64,000 bases of DNA from Forficula auricularia (GCA_024734495.1 JALMQS010000028.1:62001-126000); one strand, 5' to 3'; shown: positions 9,611 through 21,841, counted from the stretch's first letter. The notes: a model not told the origin generated them from the letters alone. A program made the numbers and translations.

Positions 9611-10584
9611 TTAAGATTGATCAAGAAAAGTTGTCTCTTCATCTTCCAATTCGGCGACCACCATTCCTGGTCCTAGAATCAAATGATCGATCAGCTGAGA
9701 GCACGCATTACAAGCCATTCGTAATTTCTCTTCAATTGCTGCTCGATTAGGCTGGGCGTATAATCTTGATTCCTGCAATTCCAATTTGAGTCGAGATAAC
9801 TCCGCATTGGCCATTTGTAATTCTTCATCTTTACTCTTAAGAGCTGCTTTTAATATAGATTGGGCCTGTTAGTGAATTTCCATTTGCGCTTCAAATTCAC
9901 GAATTGTGTCTCTCAGCTGAATTCGAGCCTGTTGAGCCAAGTTTGCTTCTTTAGTTTGCTTATCGGTTAGTAGGATTAAATATTCAGCTGGCTTACGGAC
10001 ATAAGAGCAAACGTGGTTACGGGAGGAGAAAAAAGGGTGTCATTTGTGGGAAGCTCATTATAATTCTTCATCTTTACTCTTAAGAGCTGCTTTTAATATA
10101 GATTGTGCCTGTTAGTGAATTTCCATTTGCGCTTCAAATTCACGATTTGTGTCTCTCAGCTGAATTCGAGCCTGTTGAGCCAAGTTTGCTTCTTTAGTTT
10201 GCTTATCGGTTAGTAGGATTAAATATTCAGCTGGCTTACGGACATAAGAGCAAACGTGGTTACGGGAGGATAAAAAAGGGTGTCATTTGTGGGAAACTCA
10301 TTATAATTCTTCATCTTTACTCTTAAGAGCTGCTTTTATATATATAGATTGTGCCTGTTAGTGAATTTCCATTTGCGCTTTAAATTCACGAATTGTGTCT
10401 CTCAGCTGAATTCGAGCCTGTTGAGCCAAGTTTGCTTCTTTAGTTTGCTGTATTAATGTTAATGTTGTTTTAATTTGTTCTACTTTTTTTAAAACTTTCC
10501 AATAATTTCTTTTAATAACATTTTGACTTCGTATGTGACATTTTCTTTATCTAATTCTTTTATTTCTCTCGAATGTTTTTCATG
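9611..10584 (-). pseudogene. Last exon of an unrecognised coiled-coil protein, with tandem duplication and stops
   Basis: Acceptor TTTCTAG before 10584. The frame starts HEKHSREIKELDKEN, a lysine/glutamate-rich stretch, and ends with a helical segment LSRLKLELQESRLYAQ and an acidic tail ELEDEETTFLDQS. Two defects occur. One base is missing in a T/A homopolymer near 10490, shifting out of KVEQIKTTLTLIQQ. A TAA follows the segment EFEAQMEIH in each copy of a 243-bp repeat (starts near 9819, 10062, 10305). Regular heptad-like spacing suggests a coiled coil. I do not recognise the family. It could be a decaying gene, an allele, or a real gene with assembly errors. Confidence 0.55.
9819..10449 (-). 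repeat. 243-bp tandem duplication, 2.6 copies, within coding sequence
   Basis: Unit boundaries repeat at 'aattcttcatctttactc' (9819, 10062, 10305). Copies differ by a handful of bases. Two copies include an extra open segment (encoding RKPAEYLILLTDK) not present upstream of the third. Confidence 0.85.
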
Positions 10585-10668
10585 CTAGAAAAAATAAAAA
10601 ATGAAATTAAAACATAATATTCAATAATTAGGGGTACAAAATGAGGCACTATATTAAGAAATACATAC

Positions 10669-10768
10669 TCTATTATACAAATCGATAACTCGATTTTTAA
10701 TGTATGGGTCGGTTTGTTCGTCCATTATTTTGTCTTGCAATATTATATTGAATAATATTTTTTTTCTT
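10669..10768 (-). CDS. Internal exon of the coiled-coil gene
   Basis: 100 bp. Its first base completes the codon left open by the exon at 10862-10929, and it ends in phase 0 before a GTATGT donor. It encodes RKKILFNIILQDKIMDEQTD and YIKNRVIDLYNR. Exact phase agreement on both sides is the main support. Function not recognised. Confidence 0.65.
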
Positions 10769-10861
10769 CTTCAATCTAAAAATATCAAAAAATGATTATA
10801 AACAATTCGAAATAATAAGTATTTATAAAAATAAAAAAAATCGAATTTTCAAAATACATAC

Positions 10862-10929
10862 TTGTCGCTTATTTCGCTTATGCGAAATTCATTGCTTTCA
10901 TAGTACAGGTATTCGTCTTCTGAAATTTG
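10862..10929 (-). CDS. Internal exon of the coiled-coil gene
   Basis: 68 bp between a pyrimidine-rich TTTTAG acceptor and a GTATGT donor, phase 0 in and phase 2 out. Encodes QISEDEYLYYESNEFRISEI followed by SD and part of a Lys codon. Acidic and tyrosine-rich. Confidence 0.65.
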
Positions 10930-11307
10930 CTAAAAGAAAAGAAAAAAATAATTAATTACCTATTTATTTTCAATGAGCCATAAATCAATAATTTATTATA
11001 ATAAAGTGAAGGAAATTTAAAAAAATTTTAAATTCTTGGTCGGTTTCCCAAATATATATTTGTGAAATCTACCTAGAATTTTATATTTTTTAAATTTTAT
11101 GGGTGAGGTTGAGTATCGTACACGGATCTAGGCTTTCAAGGGGTAGAATTTTCATTTTCGACCCCTCCTTCCCATTTTGGGTTGTTAGATTTTGCATTTC
11201 TAGCCTTCTGTGGTCCCACAGAATATGTATATAAAATTTGGTTCAGTTTGGTCCAAAGGGCTAGAATTTTTATTTTTTGCCCCCCCCCCCCCCCCAGAAC
11301 CACTTAC

Positions 11308-11493
11308 CATAGTATCTGATAAATTGATAAAGTCTTCATGACTGCTTTCTAATGATGATATATTATCATAGATTTTAATTCTTTTCAAAAAATCATCATC
11401 ACTATGTTCTTCTTCAAAATTTAAAATTTTTAAATTTAAATTTTCTGAATTTTCATTTTCCTTTTCTATAATTTTAATTTCAAATTTTTCATT
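11308..11493 (-). CDS. Internal exon of the coiled-coil gene
   Basis: 62 codons, phase 0 to 0, acceptor TTTTTTCAG and donor GTAAGT. Encodes a highly charged segment (NEKFEIKIIEKENENSENLN, later EEEHSDDDFLKR) and a serine-rich end. Low complexity, so homology cannot be judged by eye. Confidence 0.6.
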
Positions 11494-11561
11494 CTGAAAA
11501 AATCAAATTCATATACTTTATTTACATTTAGATATGTATTAATGTAATTTAAAATATATAC

Positions 11562-11672
11562 TGTACAATATAGTGAATAATTCAATAACGATTTGAAAAA
11601 GATACCAGCCAAAATGTGACAAAGAAATTTTAATTTATTTTCTATTATTCCTTCTTCAGTGAATTTATCCAA
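11562..11672 (-). CDS. Possible upstream exon of the same gene
   Basis: 37 codons in phase 0 ending at a GTATAT donor, encoding LDKFTEEGIIENKLKFLCHI then a hydrophobic stretch. The acceptor lacks a clear pyrimidine tract, so the 5' limit is doubtful. Confidence 0.35.
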
Positions 11673-11699
11673 CTTTTACCTACTTTGTAAATCAAATTT

Positions 11700-13030
11700 C
11701 TTCTCTTTTATTAATAGCTATTAACAGGGGTGTAGTGGAGGGTATACGTCGGTATACGGCGTATACCCTATGATTTGATCTGAACAAATAGACTGTCCTA
11801 TTTGAAAATTATAATAAAAAACATTTTATTTAATCCATATATATATAAAAGCGAAATACCATTCACTCACTCACACAACACGAAATCTCCTAAACTACTA
11901 GACCTAGGGGCTTGAAATTTAGAATATTGGTACTTTATACGCCATAGATGTCAGCTAAGAAGGGATTTTACGAAAATCCACCTAGATCTGTGATTGGCTG
12001 ATTCTGTTGCCATGTTTTTGTTTACTCAAATTCTGTTTTTTTTTTAATGATGAAATTATATATAAATTAAAAACATGAAGAATAACCATTCTACATTGGA
12101 TTTTTGATTTTTCGGCAATTATTGGTAACCATTGATAAAGACATGGAGGTATGGAGTCAAAAAATGAAAATTCTAGCCCTTTGGACCAAACTAATGAATT
12201 CTATAACCTTTTTGTCTCTCCTATGACCAAGTAAGGCGTATGTTTTTTACAAATGTTAAAAAAAATATGAGAAAATAAAATTAAAATTAGGATTAAAGAC
12301 TGTTTACCATTTGTTTTTGTGCTATATTTTAAATGTTCTATCAGTTTCAATTTATAGAACTTTGATCGTCTTATAAATATTTAAATATGAAAATTCTCTA
12401 AACTTATGACAATAAAAAAAAAAATACTTTATGATCTAGTAAATTTTTCCGAACTACTAAATATATTAATTATTCTGATTACTTTCTTCAAATAGCTATT
12501 ATTCCCCCCATGGTGTAATTATCTTTAGTATAGGAAACATGGTCATGAAACGGATAACTGTAAAATTTGTTCCGAATCCTGATAAAGGGTTCTCTATTTC
12601 GGCGTCCAAAATATCCCTCCGCGTTTCAAATAGATTTTGTAATTTTCAAAATTTGAGAGAAGGGGATTTGGGTTGCCAAATCATCCCGTGATTTTACGTT
12701 GTCGCGATGATAGAAGCCTGTTTTTGGAGCTTGAATTTTTTGACGACTGGGGCGAAAATAAAATTCACAAAATATCATGTTTAAATAAATTTTAAAAAGG
12801 CCTATTTAATAAAACTATACTTGATGAGGGGCGCGAAATTTTTTTTTGACTTTGACGATTGGACGAACTGTAGAGATCAACAAACTCTGCCTACATATTA
12901 AATTTCAATAATACTTTTAAGTTTAGGGGTACAGAGGCATTGAATTCTCATCAAAAGTATTCCGATTTAGAATTTTGAGTTATGGAACCCTAATAGTAAC
13001 AAAATTAAATGGTCGATGACACATTATTAT
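11700..13030. other. Repeat-derived intronic DNA
   Basis: Contains a hAT-like end 'caggggtgtagtgg' near 11727, the dispersed segment 'cgaaatctcctaaactac' near 11880, and single copies of repeats seen elsewhere (12060-12180 resembles one unit of the 120-bp array at 34 kb). No coding sequence seen. Confidence 0.45.
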
Positions 13031-13038
13031 TTAATTAC

Positions 13039-13077
13039 CTCTCTTCTCTTTCTTTTTGGCTTTACATAAACATTGAC
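13039..13077 (-). CDS. Possible 39-bp microexon with basic cluster
   Basis: Acceptor TATTTCAG, donor GTAATT, phase 0 to 0, encoding VNVYVKPKRKRRE. The basic run resembles a nuclear localisation signal. It may belong to the coiled-coil gene. A further possible exon start (TTTTTTTTCAG acceptor) lies near 14030. Confidence 0.3.
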
Positions 13078-13369
13078 CTGAAATATTAAAAATTATTAGT
13101 AAAATCAATTAGAAATTAATAATTTATTAATTTAATGTAAATTCATACCCATTTTCCAGTTTTTTTCTTTAATTTTTTTTTTAATTAAGACTCTCGTTTT
13201 TTTCTTGTTCTATCTTTAAAAGCGCTAGAACTGTGGCAACCTATTCATTGTTGGAATTAATTATATAGACTTCGAGTAAACATGCCGTTGCTAGGATTCG
13301 ATACAAGAGTGGGCTAGAGATATCATCACATACTATTAAAGGGCATTTGTGCTTGTATCTGTTTATTTA

Positions 13370-15345
13370 TATATATATTCCGTCCCCCCAGGCTTGTGTG
13401 TATGTCCGTCCCCCTAGAAATATTCAATCAACTCCTAAACTGTTGACTCTACGACAAATTCCATTAGATTCAAAATTGTAGAGGATGTAATTTTTGATAT
13501 TTTTGTTTAAAAAATTTGGAAAATAACCGCCGAAAATGAGGTGGGTCAAAAATGAAAATTCTAGTTGAAAATTCATGTTGAATAAAAAATTGCCAAAACT
13601 TTTTATTTAGAGGACATAATAAATTGCATATTTGCACTTCAACATAAATCACTATAAAATAAAATAACAAACTAATTTGAAAAATATAAAATTCGGTTGA
13701 TTAAAAAAATTGCATTTGTCCAATAATGCACAAATGATCAGGCACATTTCTTAGTTAAATTCTTGTTTATTAGGAAAAATAACTTAAAATAATATAATAA
13801 GTATCTTCAATCAATAGTTAGTAAAAAAAGGTGTCTACTTTTAATTAACAAAAAAATAAATATTCAAATAACTTTTAAGTTTGTTTTTTATTAAAATTAA
13901 GTAATTTCAATACATAGAAAATAATTTATTTGAAAACATTTTAATATATAAAATATTACAAAATTATAATTTTTCTTTTTTCTTTTTGTAAATTTGTGGA
14001 ATATGGTCGAATCGAGTTGTCCATCTGAAAAAAAAGATTGAAAATAATATATTTTATAAAATTTGGAAATAGAGAATATCTTATACGAAGAATTAGAATT
14101 ACTATCATACAATATTAATTTATTTAATTATATATTCTAATAATTTCATGTATTTCTTTTCCAGATCACTTTTCCTGATTTAATTTCCTCATGGTTACTG
14201 TTCATCTTCAAGAAAACTTTTGAATATGATATGTATAAGTATAAATAATCGAATTATAAATTAGGTATATATGTTTGAATAATAATTGATGTGTATGTAT
14301 AAAAAATAATTGAATAAATGATATTTTTTAAAAGAATGTTGTTATTTCGAGATATTTATATTTTTACAAATAATTATATTTACGTATATATTTTGACAAA
14401 TTCATGAGGGTATTGTACTCCATTGACTGGGGTATTATAAACATGAAAAGTAGACATCTATGCCTAAGTAAAACTGGCATTAATAATTTTTTTTTCAAAA
14501 TTGAACTTAGGCCACTTTCAAAATAAACGGCTCATATTGGTCGATTCATTTAAGAAATAGAATAATTTATATTAATATAACTCCCATTTTAAATTCCCAA
14601 TGTGAGAAAACTAATTAATGTCAATAAATTCAATTCTAAGTTTTCTCTAGTCTGATCCTTGCGTAGAAAACTACGCAGATCCGATTTTGATTTCATTTTT
14701 TTATTTATATCGCTTAACTTAGGCTCATAAAACTTCATGACTTTTATTTTTTTATCATATTGATTAAAAATTAACTTTTAATTATTTTAAATTTCCATCT
14801 GGAGTTAATTTATTTAATAACTTACTTTGTCTACCCTGGATGCGTAGATTTCTACGCATATGGAATTACAGTGTATTTTCTCGTTCGTTCTGCATAGACA
14901 ATTTTTATTTCGAATGAAGATTTTTATTGAATATTGTTTTGAACTAACAATAGGTATATATTATAAAATAAAGACTAGTAGACTAGTAGACTAAAAATAC
15001 AAACGATGAGAAGACAGATAAATCTTAAAAAAAAATAATAAAATTATACATAGTCCAGGGAAATTACGATTTTAACAGAAAATAATTCCCGGTAAGGATT
15101 TTATTGCTGGAATACCTTTATTGGTACTCTAATATTACTACTCCTAAGTTTTCCCCCAAATTTGTGTTTTAGAAATTGTTCTACGCTGCTCAAAACGAGA
15201 AAATTTCGGAGTTTTTTCAGTTTTCCTTAAATAACTTTAAAACGGCTTATCAAATCAAAAAGATATAAATTTAATAAATTAAAGGTCTTTAAATTACGCG
15301 TAAGATGATAAAATTATTTATCTATTTAGGTTGAGTAGAACCGGT
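13370..15345. other. AT-rich DNA with small hairpins
   Basis: No convincing gene. Two similar hairpins with TGCGTAG/CTACGCA arms lie at 14661-14680 and 14838-14858. An open frame at 13897-14112 (minus) begins near a good splice acceptor but has no recognisable domain. Confidence 0.4.
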
Positions 15346-15348
15346 ACT

Positions 15349-16286
15349 AGAGACTGTCAAAAAACAGCTCTCGGGATCACTTTTGAATATCCATAAACTC
15401 GTACTTTTTTCGGTTTTTTTCCCAATTTGACCATGAAGGAGCACTTTTTCGACGAATACAAGTCTATACATTTTTAAACTAGATTAAATTTTCTACAATT
15501 TAAATAAAGTTTCATCTTAATTAGATAATGGTAACATGAGGTTGAAATTTTGAAAAAAATGCATTTTTGCAAAAATCGCAGTTTTTTCTTCATAAAATGA
15601 AAACCACTCATCCTATAAACTTGATTTCTGTCTCATTCTCTAAGAAATTTTGTTGACTTGAACGTTTACTTGGACTACTTTTTTGTTAAAATTCTTAAAT
15701 TTATAGATATCCACCATTTTCCATGACAGGAAATGATCCATTGTTTCAAAAAATCGCAGTTTTTCCTTCATAAAATAAAAACCACGCATCCTTAGGAAGT
15801 TTTATTTACTTGAACATTTACTTTGACCACATTTTTAATACAATTCTTAGATTTATAGATATCCTACATTTTTGGGACAATATGATCCGAATTATCAAAA
15901 GCGTTATGGAAAATTCTGGATATCTATAAATCTAAGCGTTTTATCAAAAAAGTAGTCCAAGTAAACGGTTGTTCAAGTAAACAAAATTTACTAGAGAATG
16001 AGATAGAAATCAAGTTTCTTCGATCAGTGGCTTTCATATTATGAAGGAAAAACTGCTATTTTTTGCAAACAATTGAATTTTTTCAAAACTTTAACCTCAT
16101 GTTACCATTATCCAATTAATATGAAACTTTATTTAAATTGTAGCAAATTTAATCTATTTTAAAAATATATAGACTTGTCTTTGTCGAAAACGTGCTCTTT
16201 CATGCTCAAGTTGGGAAAAAATCGATAAAAGTACGAGTTTTATGGATAATTCAAAAGTGATCCCGAGGGCTGTTTTGACAGTCTCT
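15349..16286. repeat. 0.94-kb long-inverted-repeat element
   Basis: Ends 'agagactgtcaaaa' and its complement, arms of about 390 bp (15349-15740 and 15900-16286) and a spacer with partial repeats of the arms. A related arm runs off the right edge (63735-64000). No transposase inside; class unknown. Confidence 0.75.
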
Positions 16287-16465
16287 ATTAACTACTACTA
16301 TATTAAAAGCGTTAATACAAGTTCATTTGAAATGGATTTAAAAGCATTAATTTATATGATATATGTAACGATTTTGATTGTTTTATTTGAATATATTCAG
16401 GGGAAAAATTTCAAGGGTGAAATATCTTACCGAGAGCGAGCCAAAGATCGGCAACTGCCACTTAA

Positions 16466-16497
16466 TAATATATATATATATATATATATATATGTTA
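16466..16497. repeat. (TA)n microsatellite
   Basis: About 15 TA units. Confidence 0.9.
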
Positions 16498-16552
16498 TAG
16501 AATAAATAATTGAATTGCTTTCAATAATTTATTTTGTTATTCAATAGTTAAT

Positions 16553-16595
16553 CCAAATATTTCGAGAGCGCTCTCGGCATCTCTTCCTCAGTGGA
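16553..16595 (-). ncRNA. Hammerhead ribozyme-like motif, class 3
   Basis: Minus strand: CCA, CTGAGGA (16591-16585), A, GAGA stem closed by TCTC, GAAATATT, then TGG. CCA and TGG pair as stem I. Confidence 0.6.
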
Positions 16596-16688
16596 AACTG
16601 TGGGACCACACAATAGGCAAGTCAGTGAGTTATTATAATTACAGGTGTCAAAAGGTACTCCCCCACCCCTATTGTGTGGTCCCACAGT

Positions 16689-16735
16689 TTCCACTGAGGA
16701 AGAGATGCCGAGAGAGCTCTCGAAATATTTGGATT
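16689..16735 (+). ncRNA. Hammerhead ribozyme-like motif, class 3
   Basis: CCA then CTGAGGA (16694-16700), A, GAGA/TCTC stem, GAAATATT (16722-16729), TGG. Stem III would be the self-complementary ATAT, analogous to ACGT in class 1. Confidence 0.6.
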
Positions 16736-16790
16736 AACCATTTGAATAACAAAATAAATTACTGGAAAGAAGCAATTCAATTTATTTATC

Positions 16791-18722
16791 CTTAACAATA
16801 AACAATTAATATATCCAGTACACACCAAGCCAGCAAAATTCTTATGAATATATTTGTTATATAAATTAACAAATTCAAAATTCACATTCCTACAAATTAA
16901 ATACAATTCTAATGATCACATAGTAGTTACTATGAATATACAACTAATAAAAAACAAACTTAACAATTTACGTATATAATCAAAACAGGTAAATAAGAAG
17001 AAAAATATGGAATATGCAAATTAGTATAATAAATTATTTATTTGTGTATAATTTTCCATGTATATTTCCTGTATGACAAGATCGGAATTCTTTGGGTTTT
17101 TTTATGAATTCATAAAATTCTCAACAGCTCATGCCAAAATTAAGTTTTATGCAAAATTCTGCCTTTACCAGATCAAACCGCATCCTGTTAGGGCTGTCTG
17201 TCCAAGTCAGAGCCGGATTAAGGGGCAAGCGAAGCAAGTCTTTATCGTTTTTTTGAACTTGGATTTGGGCGTCTTCAGAGTAAAAATTGAGGCGCCCTTC
17301 TATATTAAACATAAATAATGAAAAATAAGATTTTTTGGAAAAGAATAAAATAAAATAAATCTACGATGTCGCATTTTTAATATTTTTACATTCAGAGCTC
17401 ATTGCTGAATTGTGAGTGTATATGTGTGGGGGGTTCGATGAACGGAATTGGCGCCCCCTCAGTAAAGATCAAAGCGCCTATCGAAATTTTTATAACATGT
17501 CATAAATCATTTATATAAGGCGTTATATACTGTGCGTTTGCGGCATATTTTGATAACTTAATACTGAAAATGCAATGCGATACCGCAGGGGCGCTCAACC
17601 ATTTGTAACTTTTCCACCAATTTGAAAATAAAAGTAGGAAATTAGATTATTTTTGTCATCTGATTTATTTTATTCGATTTGGTGATCGACCAAAAACGGT
17701 CCCGCGATCGATGGATTGTTCACCCGTGGCTTGCTTATATGATACGTTTAATGGTATCTTTCAATATGTAAATTAGGTATATATAATTTACTCTTGGCCA
17801 GTAGGTATACGATTCTATAATTACGTTGTACATAAAATGTAATATATCAAATGAACGATAATAAGGGTTTATGACATATGTTTTTTAAATTTATGTATCT
17901 GAATTATATTTTCGTAACTCCAACATTTTGCTTTGTTTAAATTCATAACTAAAATTCATTCAAAATTTAAACAAATAATAATTATATTATTATATATGAA
18001 ATTTGAAATATTTATATTCGACTGAAAATACTTTCTATCTTTCCACCACTTTGTCTCTAAGAATTTTCTAGTATAATAATTTAATAAGTAATAAATACAA
18101 TGGGTAAGTGCATATTCTTTTCTAAATTAAACGGTTGTTGGAATAAGAGTTCAAGCACAAATTATTATTAAAAAAAAATTAGAGATTCCGAATAATAATT
18201 CATTAGATTAATTCGAGATGTTGTATAAAATATTAATATCTGGGTAACGGGTAGGTGTGTACTTCTTTGTTCTTGTAGAGTAAAGCTTCAGGGCCTGGCC
18301 TCCCTGCACACGTGATTCTTTTATCAAGAGAATCATGTCCTATTCCTAATCCTAACCACATTTAATCCGTGTTATCTCAAATCCTTATTCCTTCGAAATC
18401 GAAATGTATCGCGAGTATATCTTTTATTGTGCGCGAGTGTGTCTTCCTGTGGAGACAGCATTACAGGAACAATCACGAGATGTAGGCTGTTAAGGTAGAT
18501 ATCTATTTAATTCTGGATTCTTATATTGAAATAATACTCTAAATTTTTCATGTTACTAGTAGACTAAAAATGCAAAACCTAACCTCCCAAAATGCGAGGA
18601 GTCAAAAAATGAAAATCCAGGCCCTTGGACCAAATTCAACCAAATTTGATAAACATAATCCTCTAGTCTCTGCATTATATTAATTTCAATTCAACGATAG
18701 GGATTTTGTCGGCCCTAGCAAA
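16791..18722. other. Repeat remnants, no gene
   Basis: Includes a hAT-like terminus 'cagagccggattaagg' at about 17209 (also at 19180). 18240-18520 is less AT-rich with a GATTCT/AGAATC hairpin. 18600-18680 has the dispersed 'accaaattcaaccaaat' type repeat. A hAT-like end 'ctacgccactgg' lies at 18761-18772. No coding sequence recognised. Confidence 0.4.
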
Positions 18723-19166
18723 GTGCAACCCGGGGCTGCCCCCCCCCCCCTCCACCCACGCTACGCCACTGGTACTTGTGCCAAAATGTTTGTATTCCTA
18801 AAACGGAAAACTGATAAGATTTTGCGTTCTTTGTCTTTGGAAGGTAAGGCCAATACACTGACGTACGCAGCCGAAACAAGACCAGATACAGCCAAAACTA
18901 ATCAGATGTTGGAAACGGCTGAGATGAAGACCCTTAGAAGAATTCTTGGCCTATCGCTGTTTGATAAACAAAGAAGTGAAGACATCAGGGAAAAATGTGG
19001 AATCCAAAAGATTGATGACTGGATCAAATCTAGAAGAGAGAATTGGTACGCACACGTGGAAAGAATGAGCGAAGACCGAATTCTCAAGGAAATTTTAATG
19101 AACAAGCCAGTAGGGAAAGGAAGCAGAGGTCGACCTAAAAAACGCTGCCAGGACGAGTTAGCATAA
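18723..19166 (+). pseudogene. C-terminal fragment of a non-LTR retrotransposon polymerase
   Basis: Residues from about 55 on match the post-RT tail of insect LINEs: AEMKTLRRILGLSLFDKQRS, then WYAHVERM and SRGRPKKRCQDELA. The first 40 codons come from unrelated repeat sequence, so the ATG is not original. The RT core is absent; a 5'-truncated dead copy. Confidence 0.7.
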
Positions 19167-20122
19167 ACCAGAGTATAGCCAGGGCCAGATTAAGGGCCAA
19201 GCGAAGCAAGCGGTCACTTGGACTCCAAGTACTTCCCATCAGGAATGTTGCGGATGCGGATTTTTGAAGGCTCACATCCGCGGATGCGGATGCGGATGTT
19301 TAAGATCTCTTCTAATGGGGTTAGGGAGGGTAGGTGGTTGGAGGGGTGTGGGAAATGGGTTCTTAAAGGGTACTTTTAAGGGGAATATTGCTGAGTGTGA
19401 GAATACTAACCTTTTTAGACGTGGTGGTGGTGTGTAACTCAGTGTATCTCGTTGTACTATTTCGATAAACTACTGAATTTACTCTTATTTTTCAAATTTT
19501 ACGTTATTGAAGGTAATCTCATGCAATGAATTTACAAAAAAATAAAAAAAAATAATTTTAAATAGGCAAAAATAAAAATAATTGAATGAATTCTAGCTGC
19601 AAAGGAGAATGGGGAAATTTTCTTAACAGTAAATGATAATCAAAAATATAATTTACAATATATGATTTATTAAGGTCCTTTGTGAATTTAACAGTCAGAA
19701 AGAATTGAATAATTTGATGGCTTTGATGTGTTTTGAACCCTGTCTAGTCTCACCCCCTGACTGTATTCAGAACTGGGCCTTAAAGCTCATATACCACGAA
19801 TGACTTTAGATAATCCCGGCTTTGGCCGACTTCTCTTTAAATATGAAAAATAAACCAATTTACTACGAATTTTATTCTATATTTGGCTTATCTGGTTAAT
19901 CTTTCCTATTTTAAGATATTAAATTAATAAAATATGAAAAAGTTGAAGATTTAAGATTTATCAACTCTACTATGTATAAAAAAAACATACTTCTAAATTT
20001 GATTCTTTGTTCAACAATGTGCTAAAATGGGCTGTTACCATTTTATCTTATATAAATATAGTATATGAATGAAGAATTAAAACAATGATAAAGTAATTAT
20101 TAACATTTTTATTAATGAAAAT

Positions 20123-20219
20123 TAGTATTAAGTATAATGCTCCTATTTTTTTTAACTTCACTTACTAATTTTCATATTAGTAAGTGAAGTTAAAAATAGG
20201 AGCGTTATACTTAATAAAG
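20123..20219. repeat. Near-perfect hairpin at the transposase 3' end
   Basis: Arms of about 42 bp ('attaagtataatgctccta' and complement) around a 5-6 base loop, overlapping the stop codon of the inner hAT transposase. Confidence 0.75.
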
Positions 20220-20617
20220 AGTAATATTGCCGCCTTTTCTGATTCAAGGCGGTTACGCAGAGGTTCGTAAATTAAACCCGCGCTACTAAATAATTGTTCG
20301 CTAGGAACACTGCCTGGTGGAGTGGATAAAAATCTTCGTGCTATCGGTGATAATATCTTAAATTCCTCTCGATGAACACTCCACCATTTAAGAGGATTTT
20401 CATCCACATTGACTCTTTTTTTAGTGCGGTAAGAAAGTAATTCCTTTTTGAGTACAGCTTCAGTGCTACCATTTTCTGGTATTTCTTGACTCTCATCTTC
20501 ACTTGACGAATCTAACATCATAGCAAGGTCGTTTTTTAAGCATGGCTTTCTGACGAAACTTGATGTCCCTGGTCCTAGTTGTTCCATATCCTTTTCCGTG
20601 GAATCAGTCATTCTCAT
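20177..20617 (-). pseudogene. hAT transposase C-terminus (dimerisation domain), inner element
   Basis: 147 codons ending in the hAT dimerisation region: NPLKWWSVHREEFKILSPIA, RRFLSTPPGSVPSEQLFSSA and NRLESEKAAILLFIKYN. The Met at 20617 is internal. Upstream sequence (next entry) carries the preceding part in another frame. N-terminal catalytic parts are not present. Confidence 0.85.
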
Positions 20618-20639
20618 TCTTTTAGCCCCTTCGGAATTG

Positions 20640-20960
20640 GCATTAAAAGAACCGAAAACGTCATTCTATGTATTTGTCATCATCAAAATGTCGTCTTTAA
20701 TCTTTTCCTCAGACACCAGACCTTTTCCTCAGTTCCCGTGTGGCTTCCTCAAAAGGCTCTCAGTAATTGAATAAAACTTTCAATGATTTTCCATTCTTCT
20801 GGCAAATTAGGGTTAATCTCATTATCATTGATGTAAAGACTTAGGGCATCCTTTACCTTTGAAAAACGCTCGAACATGTAAAACGTACTGTTCCATCGCG
20901 TTACACAATCTTGGAACACTTTGAGATGAGGTTGATTCAGTCTGTCCTGAATTGCTTGCA
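20640..20960 (-). pseudogene. hAT transposase middle fragment, inner element
   Basis: Minus-strand translation gives NQPHLKVFQDCVTRWNSTFY and NPNLPEEWKIIESFIQLLRA, typical of ZBED-like hAT transposases (the TRWNST motif). Separated from the C-terminal frame by frameshifts. Confidence 0.75.
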
Positions 20961-21548
20961 GTTGTTTCTGAGCGATGGTTGAATTTCTTTCTTGCCGAAA
21001 CTTGTATTACACTCGCATCCGCATTGATTATTGCGGATGCAGATGTCCAAATCTATGCGGAAGCTCCGCATTTGCGGATGCGGATGCGAATATTCGCAAC
21101 ATCCCTGCTTCCCATAATCGAAAAAATTCGTTCCACGTATGCATTACTTATTATGGTAACGATAGAATCTTACCAACAAATATTGGTAGCTCAGTGAAAA
21201 CATCAGAGGAAAATATTTATATCCATTTTTCATCAGTTGGCAAATCGAGCGATTTGGTGGAGTGAATGATATTTATAAGAAGACAGATATCTTCATATAA
21301 ATTATCTACATCTAATTTTACGGATTTTGCAGCATCTAAAAAATCTTGGTATTTGAAATTTGCGTTCTTAGGATTAATTACTGAAAAATATTTGAATGGG
21401 ATGTTTTCAAAATTATAAAATCTTACCAAATAATTAATAACCTTTATGAACACCTTTTTCGCTTCAGTCACATATTTTTGTTTTTCATAGCTAGTTAGGA
21501 AATCTAAACCCGTATTCACTTTATTACTGAAAAATTCATCTTCTAATC

Positions 21549-21841
21549 CAGTGCTTCCCAACCTTTTTCATCCGGCCCCCTAAGCCTGAAAAAATAATCT
21601 TCGGACTTCCGAAAAAAACACATTTTAGTCGTCAAATTTTTTATTTCACATGTTTATATTTTATCACAAAGAATAATAACTTAAAATCAGCTTTTAAAAA
21701 TAAAATAAGAAAAACTATAAGCTCACAAAACAATTTAATGAGATGGTTGTGGTTGCATGTTTTTACACGATAAATCAATATCGAATAAATATTTATACTT
21801 TCTACTGAAAATTTTCGCGGAACCCAGGTTGGGAAGCACTA
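21549..21841. mobile_element. hAT-like MITE inserted in the outer hAT gene
   Basis: Ends 'cagtgcttcccaacct' and the inverted 'aggttgggaagcact', about 293 bp, non-coding. Removing it rejoins the outer transposase reading. The flanking 8-mers agree only partly, so the insertion is old. Confidence 0.65.

Larger units (their letters stand above)
16503..16790. repeat. Class 3 ribozyme fold-back
   Basis: Inverted arms of about 120 bp ('aataattgaattgctttc' and complement) around an 80-bp spacer. Each arm carries the CTGAGGA-stem-GAAATATT core, a different hammerhead type from the other fold-backs. Confidence 0.8.
19240..21107 (-). mobile_element. Inner hAT element with perfect 8-bp target duplication
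   Basis: 1868 bp. Ends caggaatgttgcgga (19240) and the inverted gcaacatccctg (to 21107), both followed inward by 'gcggatgcgga' subterminal repeats. CTTCCCAT flanks both ends (19232-19239, 21108-21115). Carries ZBED-type hAT transposase remnants on the minus strand. It sits inside the outer hAT gene, just where its C-terminal domain ends. Confidence 0.88.

Noticed and set aside
16242..16505. 87-codon plus-strand frame
   Set aside because: It runs from an inverted-repeat arm into a (TA)n microsatellite; the tail is Tyr-Ile repeats.
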